Assembly (NCBI RefSeq): GCF_000969445.1
Contig: NZ_JZEY01000061.1
Coordinates: 1,103,501-1,167,500 of the forward strand
Length of the DNA stretch: 64,000 nucleotides
From: Devosia chinhatensis
GTDB taxonomy: Bacteria > Pseudomonadota > Alphaproteobacteria > Rhizobiales > Devosiaceae
Direction: 5' to 3'
Below the pieces are notes generated by a model that saw only the letters and a program-made list of their open reading frames with translations, ran no database searches and was not told the DNA's origin. A program made the position numbers and the translations under genes. Of the stretch, positions 16,212-25,565 are shown in pieces. How positions within the stretch are numbered: position 1 is the first letter of the stretch; each line of letters starts with the position of its first letter.

Positions 16212-19130
16212 ATGCATATGCTGCTCGTCGATGGCTCGGGCTATATTTTCCGCGCCTTCCACGCCTTGCCGCCACTGAGCCGCAAGTCCGACGGGTTGCC
16301 GGTGGGCTGTGTCCAGGGCTTTTGCAACATGCTGTTCAAGCTCACGCAGGACATGGACGCCGATGAGGCGCCCACGCATATGGCCGTCATTTTCGACGCC
16401 AAGGGCAAGACCTTCCGGGACGACATCTACGACCAGTACAAGGCTCAGCGCCCGCCGGCGCCCGAGGAACTGGTGCCGCAATTTCCCTTGACGCGTTCGG
16501 CGACCCGCGCCTTTTCCATTCCCTCCATCGAAATGGAGGGCTGGGAGGCCGACGACATCATGGCAACCTATGCCTGCATGGCGCGCGATGCGGGGATGAA
16601 GGTCACCATTGCCTCTTCCGACAAGGACCTGATGCAGCTGGTCGAGCCCGACGGCTCCATTCGCCTGCTCGATACCATTCCCCGCCCCGGCCAGCCGCCG
16701 CTGCGCTGGATCGGCCCCGACGAGGTCTTCACCAAGTTCGGCGTCACACCCGACAAGGTCATCGATGTCCAGGCACTGTGCGGCGACAGCGTCGACAATG
16801 TCCCCGGCGTGCCCGGTATTGGCGTCAAGACGGCCGCCGAACTCATCAATACCTATGGCGATCTCGAAACCCTGCTCGCCCGCGCCGAAGAGATCAAGCA
16901 GCCCGCCCGCCGCCAGAAGCTGATCGACAATGCCGAGCTGGCCAGGATTTCCAAGCGCCTCGTGACCCTTGAGCGCCAGGTCCCGGTCGAGATCGACCTC
17001 GATGGCCTCGTTCGCCAGCCCATGAGCCCCTCGGCGCTGTTCCCGTTCTTGAAGGCGATGGAATTTGCTACCATCACCAAGCGCCTTGCTGCCTTGCTCG
17101 AGGCCGATCCCGACGATTTCGCGCCCGATCCCGAGCTCCGGGCCGGGGGCAGCACCGATGTCGGTGCGCCACAGAAATCCACGTCGCTTTCCGTCGCCAA
17201 GGCCAAACTGGCCGCCAATGTCGTGCCCGGCACCGGTCCTGCCCGCCTCGCTGCCGAGGAACATGCGCGGGTCAAGGCGATCCCGCTCGACTACGAGGCC
17301 TATGAGATCGTCACCACGCCCGAGCAGCTCGCGGCCTGGGTCGACAGGATCATGGCCAAGGGTCATGTGGCGGTGGATACCGAGACCGATAGCCTCGACC
17401 CCCAGCAGGCCGATCTCGTCGGCATTTGCCTCTCCACCGAAATGGGCCAGGGCTGCTATATCCCGGTGGGCCACGCCAATCCCGGGGACCTGCTGGGGGG
17501 CGGGGGCCTGGTCGAGGGCCAGCTGCCCATCGGCGCCGTGCTCGACAGCCTCAAGCCGGTGCTCGAGGATCGCTCGATCCTCAAGATCGGGCAGAACGTC
17601 AAATACGACATGGAAGTTCTCGAACGCTACGGTATCGCCCTGGCGCCGATCGATGACACCATGCTGATCTCCTATGCGCTCGATGGCCCGCGCTATAACG
17701 GCCTCGACGTCCTGGCCGAGCATTGGCTCGATCACAAGACCATCACCTATGGCGCGCTCGCTGGCACGGGCAAGGCGCAAAAGACCTTCGATCAGCTCGA
17801 AATCGCCGCTGCGGCCCGCTACGCCGCCGAGGATGCCGATGTTACCCTGCGCCTCTGGCATGTGCTGAAACCGCGCCTCGCCGCCGAAAACGCCACCAAT
17901 CTCTACGAGACCCTGGAACGCCCCTTGGCGCCGGTTCTCGCCCGTATGGAAGCGCGCGGCATCATGGTCGACCGGCAGATCCTGGCCCGCCTTTCGGGCG
18001 ATTTCGCCCAGCGCGCCGCCGCGCTTGAAGCCGAGGCCCATGAGCTGGCCGGGCAGAGCTTCAACCTCGGTTCTCCCAAGCAATTGGGCGAAATCCTCTT
18101 CGACAAGATGGGGCTCGAGGGTGGCACCAAGACCAAGACCGGCGCCTGGTCCACCGGGGCCGACGTGCTCGAGGACCTTGCCCTCAAGGGCATTCCCCTC
18201 GCCCGCACCATTGTCGATTGGCGCCAGCTCACCAAGCTCAAGGGCACCTATACCGATGCCCTGCCCACCTATATCAACCCGCGCACCGGCCGCGTTCATA
18301 CCTCCTACCAGCAGGCCTCCGTTCTGACCGGCCGGCTCTCCTCCAACGAGCCGAACCTGCAGAACATTCCGGTCCGCACCGAGGATGGCCGCAAGATCCG
18401 CACCGCCTTCGTCGCCCCTCAGGGCAAGGTGCTGATCTCGGCCGACTACTCCCAGATCGAATTGCGCGTCCTCGCCCATATCGCCGATATCCAGGCGCTC
18501 AAGGATGCGTTCGAAGAGGGTCTCGACATTCACGCCATGACGGCGTCCGAAATGTTCAACGTGCCGGTGGAAGGCATGCCAAGCGAAGTGCGCCGTAGAG
18601 CCAAGGCCATCAATTTCGGCATCATCTACGGCATTTCCGCCTTCGGCCTCGCCAACCAGCTGGGCATCGAGCGCGGCGTCGCCGGCGACTATATCAAGAC
18701 CTATTTCGAGCGCTTCCCCGGCATCAAGGATTACATGGACGCCCAGAAGGCGCGGGTGAAGGCCGATGGCCACGTCACCACCATTTTCGGCCGCAAGATC
18801 CAGTTCCCCAATGCCAACTCCGGCAATCCCTCCGAACGGGCCTTTGTCGAGCGCGCCTCCATCAATGCCCCCATCCAGGGCTCCGCCGCCGACATCATCC
18901 GCCGCGCCATGATCCGCATGGAAGGCGAATTGAAAAAGGCCGGCATCGAAGCCGACATGCTGCTCCAGGTCCACGACGAACTGATTTTCGAAGTCCCCGA
19001 GGGCACGGAAGAGGTGGCCATCCCGGTGATCAAGCGCGTCATGGAAAAAGCCGCCGAACCGGCGGTCATGCTATCCGTGCCGATTCAGGTGGATGCGCAT
19101 GCGGCCAGGAACTGGGACGAGGCGCACTGA
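16212..19130 (+). CDS. polA: DNA polymerase I
   Basis: The 972-residue enzyme carries all three domains. The 5'-3' flap nuclease (about 1-290) starts with LVDGSGYIFRAF and includes the helix-hairpin-helix GVPGIGVKTAAELI. A complete 3'-5' proofreading domain begins with AVDTETDSLDP. The polymerase shows motif A (SADYSQIELRVLAH), motif B (RRRAKAINFGIIYG) and motif C (LLQVHDELIFEV). It fills gaps in repair and removes RNA primers. ATG 16212 follows a GAGGA site. It is a single gene, with its promoter in the 200 bases upstream. Confidence 0.97.
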   Translation: MHMLLVDGSGYIFRAFHALPPLSRKSDGLPVGCVQGFCNMLFKLTQDMDADEAPTHMAVIFDAKGKTFRDDIYDQYKAQRPPAPEELVPQFPLTRSATRAFSIPSIEMEGWEADDIMATYACMARDAGMKVTIASSDKDLMQLVEPDGSIRLLDTIPRPGQPPLRWIGPDEVFTKFGVTPDKVIDVQALCGDSVDNVPGVPGIGVKTAAELINTYGDLETLLARAEEIKQPARRQKLIDNAELARISKRLVTLERQVPVEIDLDGLVRQPMSPSALFPFLKAMEFATITKRLAALLEADPDDFAPDPELRAGGSTDVGAPQKSTSLSVAKAKLAANVVPGTGPARLAAEEHARVKAIPLDYEAYEIVTTPEQLAAWVDRIMAKGHVAVDTETDSLDPQQADLVGICLSTEMGQGCYIPVGHANPGDLLGGGGLVEGQLPIGAVLDSLKPVLEDRSILKIGQNVKYDMEVLERYGIALAPIDDTMLISYALDGPRYNGLDVLAEHWLDHKTITYGALAGTGKAQKTFDQLEIAAAARYAAEDADVTLRLWHVLKPRLAAENATNLYETLERPLAPVLARMEARGIMVDRQILARLSGDFAQRAAALEAEAHELAGQSFNLGSPKQLGEILFDKMGLEGGTKTKTGAWSTGADVLEDLALKGIPLARTIVDWRQLTKLKGTYTDALPTYINPRTGRVHTSYQQASVLTGRLSSNEPNLQNIPVRTEDGRKIRTAFVAPQGKVLISADYSQIELRVLAHIADIQALKDAFEEGLDIHAMTASEMFNVPVEGMPSEVRRRAKAINFGIIYGISAFGLANQLGIERGVAGDYIKTYFERFPGIKDYMDAQKARVKADGHVTTIFGRKIQFPNANSGNPSERAFVERASINAPIQGSAADIIRRAMIRMEGELKKAGIEADMLLQVHDELIFEVPEGTEEVAIPVIKRVMEKAAEPAVMLSVPIQVDAHAARNWDEAH

Positions 19131-19244
19131 TTTGGCAGTGAGCAGAGTATTGGAGGCGTCTCCAACGGGCTAGAAATGCGGTCCGTTGGGCCCGGGCCTG
19201 CGCCGGGGTGACACGCAATGTTCAAAAAGCTTGAGCGCAAAAAC

Positions 19245-19529
19245 TCACCCCCGCATTGCCTCCGCTGCCAGGCTCAGGCGCTCGGCGCTGGCCTCGGCGC
19301 TGCGATCGACCACGTCGCGCGCGGCGGCTTCGCTGCGGACAAAGGCTTCGATGCGGTCAGTGCCGATCTCGTCCAGCAGGTGGCGGATGGGCGACCACAT
19401 GGCCCAGTCGGGATTGACCATGCGCATGTGAAGCCGGTCGTGAACGATGTCGAAATCGACATTGGCCGAGCGCGCCAGATCGAGGAATTCGGCGATATAG
19501 GCGTCGGGCATGTGTTCTGAATAAGCCAT
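19245..19529 (-). CDS. Small conserved-looking protein, unknown function
   Basis: A 94-residue soluble protein with mixed charge, predicted mostly helical. The middle (FDIVHDRLHMRMVNPDWAMW) and the end (VVDRSAEASAERLSLAAEAM) look like real protein with normal codon use. ATG 19529 follows a GCGAGG site by 8 bases; the open frame continues upstream into unlikely coding. It is divergent from the small acidic gene at 19680. I recognise no domain. Confidence 0.6.
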   Translation of the reverse strand: MAYSEHMPDAYIAEFLDLARSANVDFDIVHDRLHMRMVNPDWAMWSPIRHLLDEIGTDRIEAFVRSEAAARDVVDRSAEASAERLSLAAEAMRG

Positions 19530-19679
19530 GGGGCTGCCTCGCATTTGATATAAATGCAATGCATGGCCGCGCGCTGGGCTCCAAAAACCCCTGGTGATGG
19601 TGAACGAAGGGTTAAGGCTCGGCTGCAACCGCATCCGCCCCCTGCCGTTCCTGTTGCGGAACCGCAAAAGGAGACCGCC

Positions 19680-19838
19680 ATGCCTCATCGCGAGCAGCCC
19701 GGCAATGCCGGCCAGAACGACGACACGAAATCGCTGGTCGAGGGCCGCGAGGACGCCGAGCAGCCGGCCGGCGAATTTGAAAAGGTGCACGATCCCGATC
19801 ACCCCAAGCCCAAGCCCGAAGATGACCAGCCTGCGTGA
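19680..19838 (+). CDS. Small hydrophilic acidic protein, unknown function
   Basis: A 52-residue protein rich in Asp, Glu, Pro and Lys, ending in HDPDHPKPKPEDDQPA. It is probably unstructured. An AAAAGGAG site lies 6 bases before the ATG, which is strong support for a short gene. Its end overlaps the start of the DUF1810 gene by 17 bases in another frame, so the two may be co-translated. No family is recognised. Confidence 0.6.
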   Translation: MPHREQPGNAGQNDDTKSLVEGREDAEQPAGEFEKVHDPDHPKPKPEDDQPA

Positions 19839-20286
19839 TGTCCACGGCGCCATGGTGACCCGGTTCCTTGCCGCGCAGGACAAGGTCTATCCGCAGGTGC
19901 TCCAGCAATTGCGCGCCGGGCGGAAGGACACCCACTGGATGTGGTTCATCTTTCCCCAGCTTGCGGGCCTCGGCCACAGCGACATGGCCCGCCATTATGC
20001 GCTCCAGGGCCTTGCCGAAGCCGGCGCCTATGCCGCTCACCCGGTACTTGGCGCGCGTCTGCTCGAAACCACGCGCGCCGTGCTGCTCCATGCACCCGAT
20101 GGAATGGCGCCGAGAGCGTTGCATGCCATTTTCGGCGCACCCGATGATCTCAAGTTCATCTCGTCGATGACGCTTTTTGCCCGCGCCGTGCCGGGCGAGC
20201 CCCTCTTCGCCCGGGCGCTCGACGCCTTTAATTCCGGCGCGGAAGACCCCCGCACCCTTGCGCTCCTGGGCGCTACCGGCGGGTGA
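19822..20286 (+). CDS. DUF1810 family protein
   Basis: A 154-residue protein with the DUF1810 pattern: RFLAAQDKVYPQVLQQL, then the very typical GRKDTHWMWFIFPQLAGLGHS, and GAPDDLKFISSMTLFA later. The family is small, widespread and of unknown function, often misnamed calpastatin. The start is uncertain: ATG 19822 or ATG 19852, neither with a strong ribosome site; coupling to the upstream small gene favours 19822. Its end overlaps the convergent tsaE gene by 14 bases. Confidence 0.8.
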   Translation: MTSLRDVHGAMVTRFLAAQDKVYPQVLQQLRAGRKDTHWMWFIFPQLAGLGHSDMARHYALQGLAEAGAYAAHPVLGARLLETTRAVLLHAPDGMAPRALHAIFGAPDDLKFISSMTLFARAVPGEPLFARALDAFNSGAEDPRTLALLGATGG

Positions 20287-20701
20287 TGCGGGCCAGCCGT
20301 CCATCCCCGCCGAGTGGAATGACAAGGCTGACGATCAGCGTTGCCGCTGCCGCCATTTCGGGGACGCGCGCCGCCCATTCGACCAAGATGATGGCGGCGT
20401 CGTCGTCCATAAGTCCCAGCTCGTCCACTTCGGCAATATCGGCCAGGCGGTAGAGGTCGGCATGCAGGACCGGCCCGGCTTCGGTCTCGTAAGGCTGCAC
20501 TATGGCAAAGGTGGGCGAGGGGACTTCGAGCTCCGCGTCTCCGGCCAGTGCGCGGATGATGGCGCGGGCCAGTGCCGTCTTGCCGGCGCCCAGATCCCCC
20601 TCGAGGCTGACAATGTCGCCGCCCCTGAGCTGGGCGGCAATTTCAGCGCCGAACGCGGCAGTGGCCGCATCGTCTGCCAGAAAGGTTTCGCGCTCGTCCA
20701 T
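20273..20701 (-). CDS. tsaE: tRNA threonylcarbamoyladenosine biosynthesis ATPase TsaE
   Basis: A 142-residue P-loop protein: Walker A GDLGAGKT (35-42), then the family segment SPTFAIVQPYE and HADLYRLADIAEVDELG with the conserved acidic residues. It works with TsaB and TsaD to place the threonylcarbamoyl group on A37 of ANN-decoding tRNAs. It lies 36 bases downstream of divL; this divL-tsaE pairing is common in alphaproteobacteria and supports both calls. Confidence 0.93.
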   Translation of the reverse strand: MDERETFLADDAATAAFGAEIAAQLRGGDIVSLEGDLGAGKTALARAIIRALAGDAELEVPSPTFAIVQPYETEAGPVLHADLYRLADIAEVDELGLMDDDAAIILVEWAARVPEMAAAATLIVSLVIPLGGDGRLARITRR

Positions 20702-20737
20702 GTCGGGTCCGCCCCTTTGCCCGCTTCGGGCCCAGGC

Positions 20738-23185
20738 CTATTCGGCCACGCCGGCCAGGGCGCTGTCCAGCGGCAGGTTGACGATGATGCGGCTGCCCTT
20801 GGGCTCACGCTTTTCCGCCGAAATCGTGCCACCATGGAGGTTGACGAAGGTCCGCACGATCGAGAGCGCCAGCCCCGCGCCGCGTTGCCGCCCACCCGAT
20901 TGCGGCCCGTCCAGCCGGGTCAGGATGGCGGCCTTCATCTCGTCAGTAATGCCGGGGCCCTCGTCCTCGATGACGAAGATCATCCGGTCGCCGCGATGGC
21001 TGGCCGAAAGCCGGATTTCCCCGCCCGGCGGCGAGAACCGCGCGGCGTTGGACAGCAGGTTGTAGAGCACCTGCACGATGCGCGTCCGGTCGGCGACGAA
21101 GACCGGAAGGTCCGGCTCGATGTCGATGACGAGATTGGGTGCGTCGCCCGCAACTTCTGGGAAGGTCGCGGTGATCCCGGCCTTGGCCTTGTCGACCAGC
21201 GCCATCACGTCGAGCGGCTCGGGATTGAGCTCGGCAATGCCGGCATCGACCGATGCCAGGTCGAGAATATTGTCGATCAGCACGCCCAGCGTCACCGAGG
21301 AGGCGCGGATATAGTCGATATATTCGCGCTGCCGTGCGTTGAAGCTGCCCCCCTCCATGTCGGAAAGCAGATCGGCAAAGCCGATGATATTGGTCAGCGG
21401 GCTGCGCAGTTCATAGGAGACGTTTTCCACGAACGCGTCCTTGAGCCGGTCTGCGGCGACCAGGGCATCGTTGCGCTCCTTGAGCACCTTCGAATAGGAG
21501 GCGCTTTCGGTGACATCGAGAAAGGTCATCATCGTCTGCCCGTCGGGCAGCCGGGTAATGGCATAGTCGATCAGCCGCCCGTCGGAGCGGTTGATCCGGC
21601 CATGCCGGTCGGTGCGGGTGGGGTTGAGATCGATGATCGAGCGCTTGAGGTCGCGCCAGATCGTAGCGCCGTCCTCGGGAATGGCCTGCCCGCTGGCCTC
21701 GGCCAACTGGTCGATATGGGGGCTGCTGCCAAAGGCGTTCATCGGCAGCTTCCACAGCTTGGAAAGCTGCGGGTTGGACAGCGTCAGCCGCCCATTGGTG
21801 CCGAACACTGCCACCGCTTCGCTCAGCGCGTTCATGCTTTCGCGCAGCACATTGGTGAACGCCTTGTTGGTGCTTTCCAGCTCCAGCCGCTCGGTCAGGT
21901 CCTCGAACACGTAGATGACGCCGCCATTGGGGCCGGCGGGGGCGGAAATCACCTTGATGGTGCGCCCGTCGGGCAGGTGCCACGGGTCGGCCTCGAAGGG
22001 CGCCTTGCGCTCATAGCTCTCGAGGTGCTTGGCCCGCCAGGTATGGTAATCCACCTGGTTGGGCAGCATGCCCAGCGTGCGCAATTTGTCGAGGATCGCG
22101 CGTTCGTCGAGCCCGGGGGTGAGGAAGGCGCGGCTGAGGTTCCAGAGATTGGCATAGGCAGCGTTGAACTGGGTCAGCTCCCGCCGCGAATTGAAAATGG
22201 CGATCGGGGTGGCCAGCGCATCGATGATGCCACCGATATGGGCGAGCCCCGACTCGACCGGCGCACGTGCCGCTTCCTGTGGGCGCAGATAACCGGCAAG
22301 GCCTTCGGGCAGAGCGCTTTCGACCAGCTCGAAACGCCCCTTGTCGCCCAGGTCGACCAGGACGCCACCGGGATGGCCCTGGTTGCGGGCGCGCAGGCCC
22401 GGCTCGATGATTTCGGTCGGCTCGGTTTCCGAGCAGGTCTTGCCCAGGGCCTTGGCCAGCGCGCAATAAGCGCTGTTGGCAAAGCACAGCCTGCCGTTGC
22501 TATCGCGCAGATAGGCTGGCAGCGACAGGAGCCCCAGAATGGTGCGGGCGCTTTGCTTGTCGTCGCTGGCGGTTTCGGCGCTCGTGTCGGCCACAAGGGC
22601 GGCTTCGTCGCTGGGCTGGGTAAAGGCGGGGCGCAGGCGCAGGGCTGCCCCGGTCCCCATCGTCCAGCCCGTCACCCGCACCACCTTGCCCTCGGAGGTG
22701 CGCACGCTGGCAGTGAATCCGCGGCCCTGGAGGCGCAGTTCGTCCAGCAGGTCCCCCAGGCGATTGGCTTCGGCAGCGCCGAGCCAGGAATGCAGGTTGA
22801 GCAGGCTCTGCGGCTGGCGCCCCTCGGGCAGCACCGTTCCGGCCTGGCCCAGAATGCGCGGCGCACCCTGGTCGCTCCAGAGCACCGTCAGTTCATTGCT
22901 GCCGGAAATCAGGTTTTCGTATTCGTCCACCATGGCGCGCAGATTGGCGATCTGGTCGGCGGCGCGGCGCCGCGCGGCACGGCTCTCGGCCTGGATGGTG
23001 CGGATAATGGCCATCGACGCCAGCGCAAAGCCGCCGGCGCCCAGCGCAACGGCGAGGGGCGCGATGCCGCCCAGCTGTGCCGGAACAAAACCCTGGGCCA
23101 GAGCGGGGGCGGCCATGATCAGGGTGAGGGGTGCGCTCGCGATCGCTGCGAATCCCAAATGCTTCCGGAGCCGTTCCGGCGCCAT
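20738..23185 (-). CDS. divL: DivL-type PAS sensor with tyrosine in place of the phosphoacceptor histidine
   Basis: The 815-residue protein has an N-terminal membrane region (about 10-65), several PAS-like segments (about 95-560), and a HisKA/HATPase core. The H-box reads VENVSYELRSPLTN: Tyr591 (codon 21413-21415, TAT) stands where kinases have His. The ATPase part keeps N-box NLLSNAARFSP, EDEGPG and GAGLALSIV. In Caulobacter, DivL has the same Tyr and controls CckA, and so CtrA and the cell cycle, rather than acting as an ordinary kinase. Position between ahcY and tsaE fits. ATG 23185 is preferred for its AGAGGG site; ATG 23206 is possible. Confidence 0.88.
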   Translation of the reverse strand: MAPERLRKHLGFAAIASAPLTLIMAAPALAQGFVPAQLGGIAPLAVALGAGGFALASMAIIRTIQAESRAARRRAADQIANLRAMVDEYENLISGSNELTVLWSDQGAPRILGQAGTVLPEGRQPQSLLNLHSWLGAAEANRLGDLLDELRLQGRGFTASVRTSEGKVVRVTGWTMGTGAALRLRPAFTQPSDEAALVADTSAETASDDKQSARTILGLLSLPAYLRDSNGRLCFANSAYCALAKALGKTCSETEPTEIIEPGLRARNQGHPGGVLVDLGDKGRFELVESALPEGLAGYLRPQEAARAPVESGLAHIGGIIDALATPIAIFNSRRELTQFNAAYANLWNLSRAFLTPGLDERAILDKLRTLGMLPNQVDYHTWRAKHLESYERKAPFEADPWHLPDGRTIKVISAPAGPNGGVIYVFEDLTERLELESTNKAFTNVLRESMNALSEAVAVFGTNGRLTLSNPQLSKLWKLPMNAFGSSPHIDQLAEASGQAIPEDGATIWRDLKRSIIDLNPTRTDRHGRINRSDGRLIDYAITRLPDGQTMMTFLDVTESASYSKVLKERNDALVAADRLKDAFVENVSYELRSPLTNIIGFADLLSDMEGGSFNARQREYIDYIRASSVTLGVLIDNILDLASVDAGIAELNPEPLDVMALVDKAKAGITATFPEVAGDAPNLVIDIEPDLPVFVADRTRIVQVLYNLLSNAARFSPPGGEIRLSASHRGDRMIFVIEDEGPGITDEMKAAILTRLDGPQSGGRQRGAGLALSIVRTFVNLHGGTISAEKREPKGSRIIVNLPLDSALAGVAE

Positions 23186-23495
23186 GCGTGCCCTCTTTCG
23201 CTTCATTGCTGTGCAAACCCGGCCAGAACGGCCGGTACGCCACTTAAAGACAGGGCGGCCTGACGCAGGACAATGCTCTGTCCCGGCTGCCCCCGACAGG
23301 CGGCATGTCCCCGCGCCGCCCGAATCACTGAACCATAGCGGGCAGGGGAATCGGGCAAAAGAGTCTTCATGGCTGTGCGTTGCGGGCAAATGTGGCGGAA
23401 AGCGCTTGACCGGAGAACGAAACAGAAACCTTTAAAAAGTGTAAAAGCCCGGCACGATTGGCCGGGCTTTGCGCAGAAAAGTTGAGGCCTGCGTC
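23186..23495. other. Region between ahcY and divL
   Basis: About 310 bases without a supported gene. The part next to ahcY holds the terminator at 23444-23470; the rest must hold the divL promoter. No other strong hairpin or palindrome stands out. Confidence 0.5.
23444..23470 (-). terminator. Rho-independent terminator after ahcY
   Basis: AAAGCCCGGC (23444-23453) and GCCGGGCTTT (23461-23470) form a perfect 10-bp stem with a 7-base loop. On the minus strand the stem is followed by TTTTA, as expected for the end of the ahcY transcript. divL downstream therefore probably has its own promoter. Confidence 0.85.
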
Positions 23496-24899
23496 TTAGT
23501 AGCGATATTCGCCCGACTTGAACGGGCCGTCGACGGTCACCCCGATATAGTCGGCCTGAACCGGGGTCAGCTTGGTCAGCTTGGCGCCCAGCTTGGCCAG
23601 GTGCAGCTCGGCGACCTTCTCGTCCAGGTGCTTGGGCAGCACATGCACCTTCTTTTCGATCGTGGCGCCATTGGTCCACAATTCGATCTGGGCCAGCGTC
23701 TGGTTCGAGAACGATGCCGACATCACAAAGCTCGGATGGCCGGTGGCATTGCCCAGATTGACCAGGCGCCCTTCTGACAACAGGATCAGGCGGTTGCCAT
23801 TGGGCTGCTCGATCAGGTCGACCTGCGGCTTGACATTGGTCCACTTGAAATTGCGCAGGCCGAGCACGTCGATTTCGTTGTCGAAATGGCCGATATTGCA
23901 GACGATGGCCATGTCCTTGAGCTTGCGCATGTCATCGACCATCAGCACGTCGCGATTGCCGGTCGCGGTCACCACGATGTCGGCGCGGGGTGCGGCCTCG
24001 GCCAGGGTCACCACCTCGAACCCTTCCATGGCGGCCTGCAGGGCGCAGATCGGGTCGACTTCGGTCACCAGCACGCGGGCGCCGGCGCCCCGCAGCGATT
24101 CCGCCGAGCCCTTGCCCACATCGCCATAGCCGCACACGATGGCGACCTTGCCGGCCAGCATCACGTCGGTGCCGCGCCGGATCGCGTCGACCAGGCTTTC
24201 GCGCGTGCCATACTTGTTGTCGAACTTCGACTTGGTCACCGAGTCGTTGACGTTGATAGCCGGGAAGGGCAGCTCGCCCTTGGCATGCAATTGGTAAAGG
24301 CGCATCACGCCTGTCGTCGTCTCTTCCGACACGCCTTTGATATTGGCGCGGATCGCCGAATAAAAACCCGGATTGCGGGCCAGGCGCTTCTTGATCGTGG
24401 CAAAGAAGATTTCCTCTTCCTCGTTGCCCGGCTTGTCGAGGATCGACGGATCGGTCTCCGCCTTGGCGCCGGTCAGCACCAGCATGGTGGCGTCGCCGCC
24501 ATCATCGAGGATCAGGTTCGGCGTGCCGCCATCGCCCCATTCCATCATGCGGTCGGTAAAGTCCCAATATTCTTCCAGCGTCTCGCCCTTGTGCGCAAAG
24601 ACGGGAATGCCCGCTGCGGCGATGGCGGCGGCGGCATGATCCTGGGTGGAGAAGATGTTGCACGACACCCAGCGCACATCGGCGCCCAGCGCCACCAGCG
24701 TCTCGATCAGCACCGCGGTCTGGATCGTCATATGCAGCGATCCGGCGATGCGGGCGCCCTTGAGCGGCTGGCTGGCGGCATATTCCTCGCGGATCGCCAT
24801 CAGGCCCGGCATCTCGATTTCAGCAATGGAGATTTCCTTGCGCCCGAAATCGGCGAGGGAAATGTCCTTGACCGAATAATCGGTCGCGCTCTTGGTCAT
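23496..24899 (-). CDS. ahcY: S-adenosylhomocysteine hydrolase
   Basis: The 467-residue enzyme splits S-adenosylhomocysteine into adenosine and homocysteine, keeping methylation going. The NAD-binding glycine motif is in [14 protein letters not shown]. The substrate domain has [26 protein letters not shown] and the conserved [13 protein letters not shown]. The C-terminus ends in the required KSGEYRY. ATG 24899 is chosen by comparison with the family; an earlier in-frame start lies in the promoter. A 20-bp palindrome at 24969 lies 70 bases upstream and may be its operator. Confidence 0.96.
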   Translation of the reverse strand: MTKSATDYSVKDISLADFGRKEISIAEIEMPGLMAIREEYAASQPLKGARIAGSLHMTIQTAVLIETLVALGADVRWVSCNIFSTQDHAAAAIAAAGIPVFAHKGETLEEYWDFTDRMMEWGDGGTPNLILDDGGDATMLVLTGAKAETDPSILDKPGNEEEEIFFATIKKRLARNPGFYSAIRANIKGVSEETTTGVMRLYQLHAKGELPFPAINVNDSVTKSKFDNKYGTRESLVDAIRRGTDVMLAGKVAIVCGYGDVGKGSAESLRGAGARVLVTEVDPICALQAAMEGFEVVTLAEAAPRADIVVTATGNRDVLMVDDMRKLKDMAIVCNIGHFDNEIDVLGLRNFKWTNVKPQVDLIEQPNGNRLILLSEGRLVNLGNATGHPSFVMSASFSNQTLAQIELWTNGATIEKKVHVLPKHLDEKVAELHLAKLGAKLTKLTPVQADYIGVTVDGPFKSGEYRY

Positions 24900-24968
24900 G
24901 GCTGGCTCCACAGCAGGATTGGTCTTTGCTCTTCCTATACGGGAGCAGTCCTTACCGATCAATGACGG

Positions 24969-24988
24969 ATATAAAGAAATCCTTATAT
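24969..24988. promoter_or_regulatory. Palindrome upstream of ahcY, candidate SahR/SamR-type operator
   Basis: ATATAAAG-AAAT-CCTTATAT is a 20-bp inverted repeat with one mismatched pair. AT-rich palindromes of this form are the binding sites of ArsR-family regulators of the SAM cycle (SahR, SamR) in proteobacteria, known to control ahcY and metK. The link here rests on motif style and position; no such regulator gene is in the window. Confidence 0.45.
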
Positions 24989-24995
24989 GCCGCAC

Positions 24996-25508
24996 TCACG
25001 CCCGGTAGACATGGCCATGGCGCCGCCGGCGAAAGGGCAGGGCGCAGAACCGCACGATGCCCGAGACCAGCAGATAGCCCAGGATGAAGCCGGCGCCGGC
25101 ATAGAGCACGCCTTCCACCGTTACCGGCATGGCGGGGCGGTAATTTTCCAGCGTGCGCTGGCCGATATCGCTGTCGAGATAGGCCGGCAGCGTTTGCAGC
25201 CGCTCCAGCGGGCCGGCGCCCTCTATCCGCGCCAGCGTCGCGCTGAGCTGCTCGTAGCGCATGAAGGTCTGCGCCATGCTCGTCCCGCGCCCGGCCAGGA
25301 ACGTGTCGTTCGAAACGCTGTACCGTTGCAGCGCACCTTGCCGGTCCATGCCGCCGGCCTGCGCCGCCCGGTCGAAATCCTCGGTGATGACCCGCAACTC
25401 ATCCACCGCGCCGCCCAGGCGCTGGGTATATTGCTGGGCATATTCTGGAAACTGGCTGAGGCTCGCTGCCAGAGCGATGCCGCCGACCCCCGCAATCAAT
25501 CGCCGCAA
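24996..25508 (-). CDS. DUF2937 family membrane protein
   Basis: A 170-residue protein. A hydrophobic N-terminal segment is followed by QFPEYAQQYTQRLGGAVDEL, the typical DUF2937 opening, then a helical soluble region and a second membrane segment (about 135-155) with a basic tail (FRRRRHGHVYRA). The family has no known function. The start is taken as TTG 25508, with GGGGAGG six bases upstream, which matches family members beginning MRR; an earlier in-frame TTG at 25529 precedes that ribosome site. Confidence 0.75.
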   Translation of the reverse strand: MRRLIAGVGGIALAASLSQFPEYAQQYTQRLGGAVDELRVITEDFDRAAQAGGMDRQGALQRYSVSNDTFLAGRGTSMAQTFMRYEQLSATLARIEGAGPLERLQTLPAYLDSDIGQRTLENYRPAMPVTVEGVLYAGAGFILGYLLVSGIVRFCALPFRRRRHGHVYRA

Positions 25509-25565
25509 ACCTGCCTCCCCTCGGATCAAGCCCTCACCATGGACCCAGGAAACGGCAGGAAAAAG

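Noticed and set aside
16077-18974. 965-codon minus-strand frame opposite polA
   Set aside because: It mirrors the codon bias of polA and shows no recognisable domain; polA carries all its motifs on the plus strand.
19150-19165. TTGGAG/CTCCAA hairpin after polA
   Set aside because: The stem is short and no T-run follows; too weak to call a terminator.
19181-19215. GC-rich string after polA resembling dispersed repeats (GGGCCCGGGCCTGCGCCGGGGTGAC)
   Set aside because: It looks like a fragment of a dispersed alphaproteobacterial repeat, but only one copy is visible in the window, so a repeat cannot be claimed.
20177-23263. 1028-codon plus-strand frame opposite tsaE and divL
   Set aside because: It spans two genes and their gap, which a real gene would not do here, and has no domain.
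24900-24995. SAH riboswitch before ahcY
   Set aside because: I could not find the conserved pseudoknot core or matching stems in this short leader; the palindrome at 24969 explains control better.
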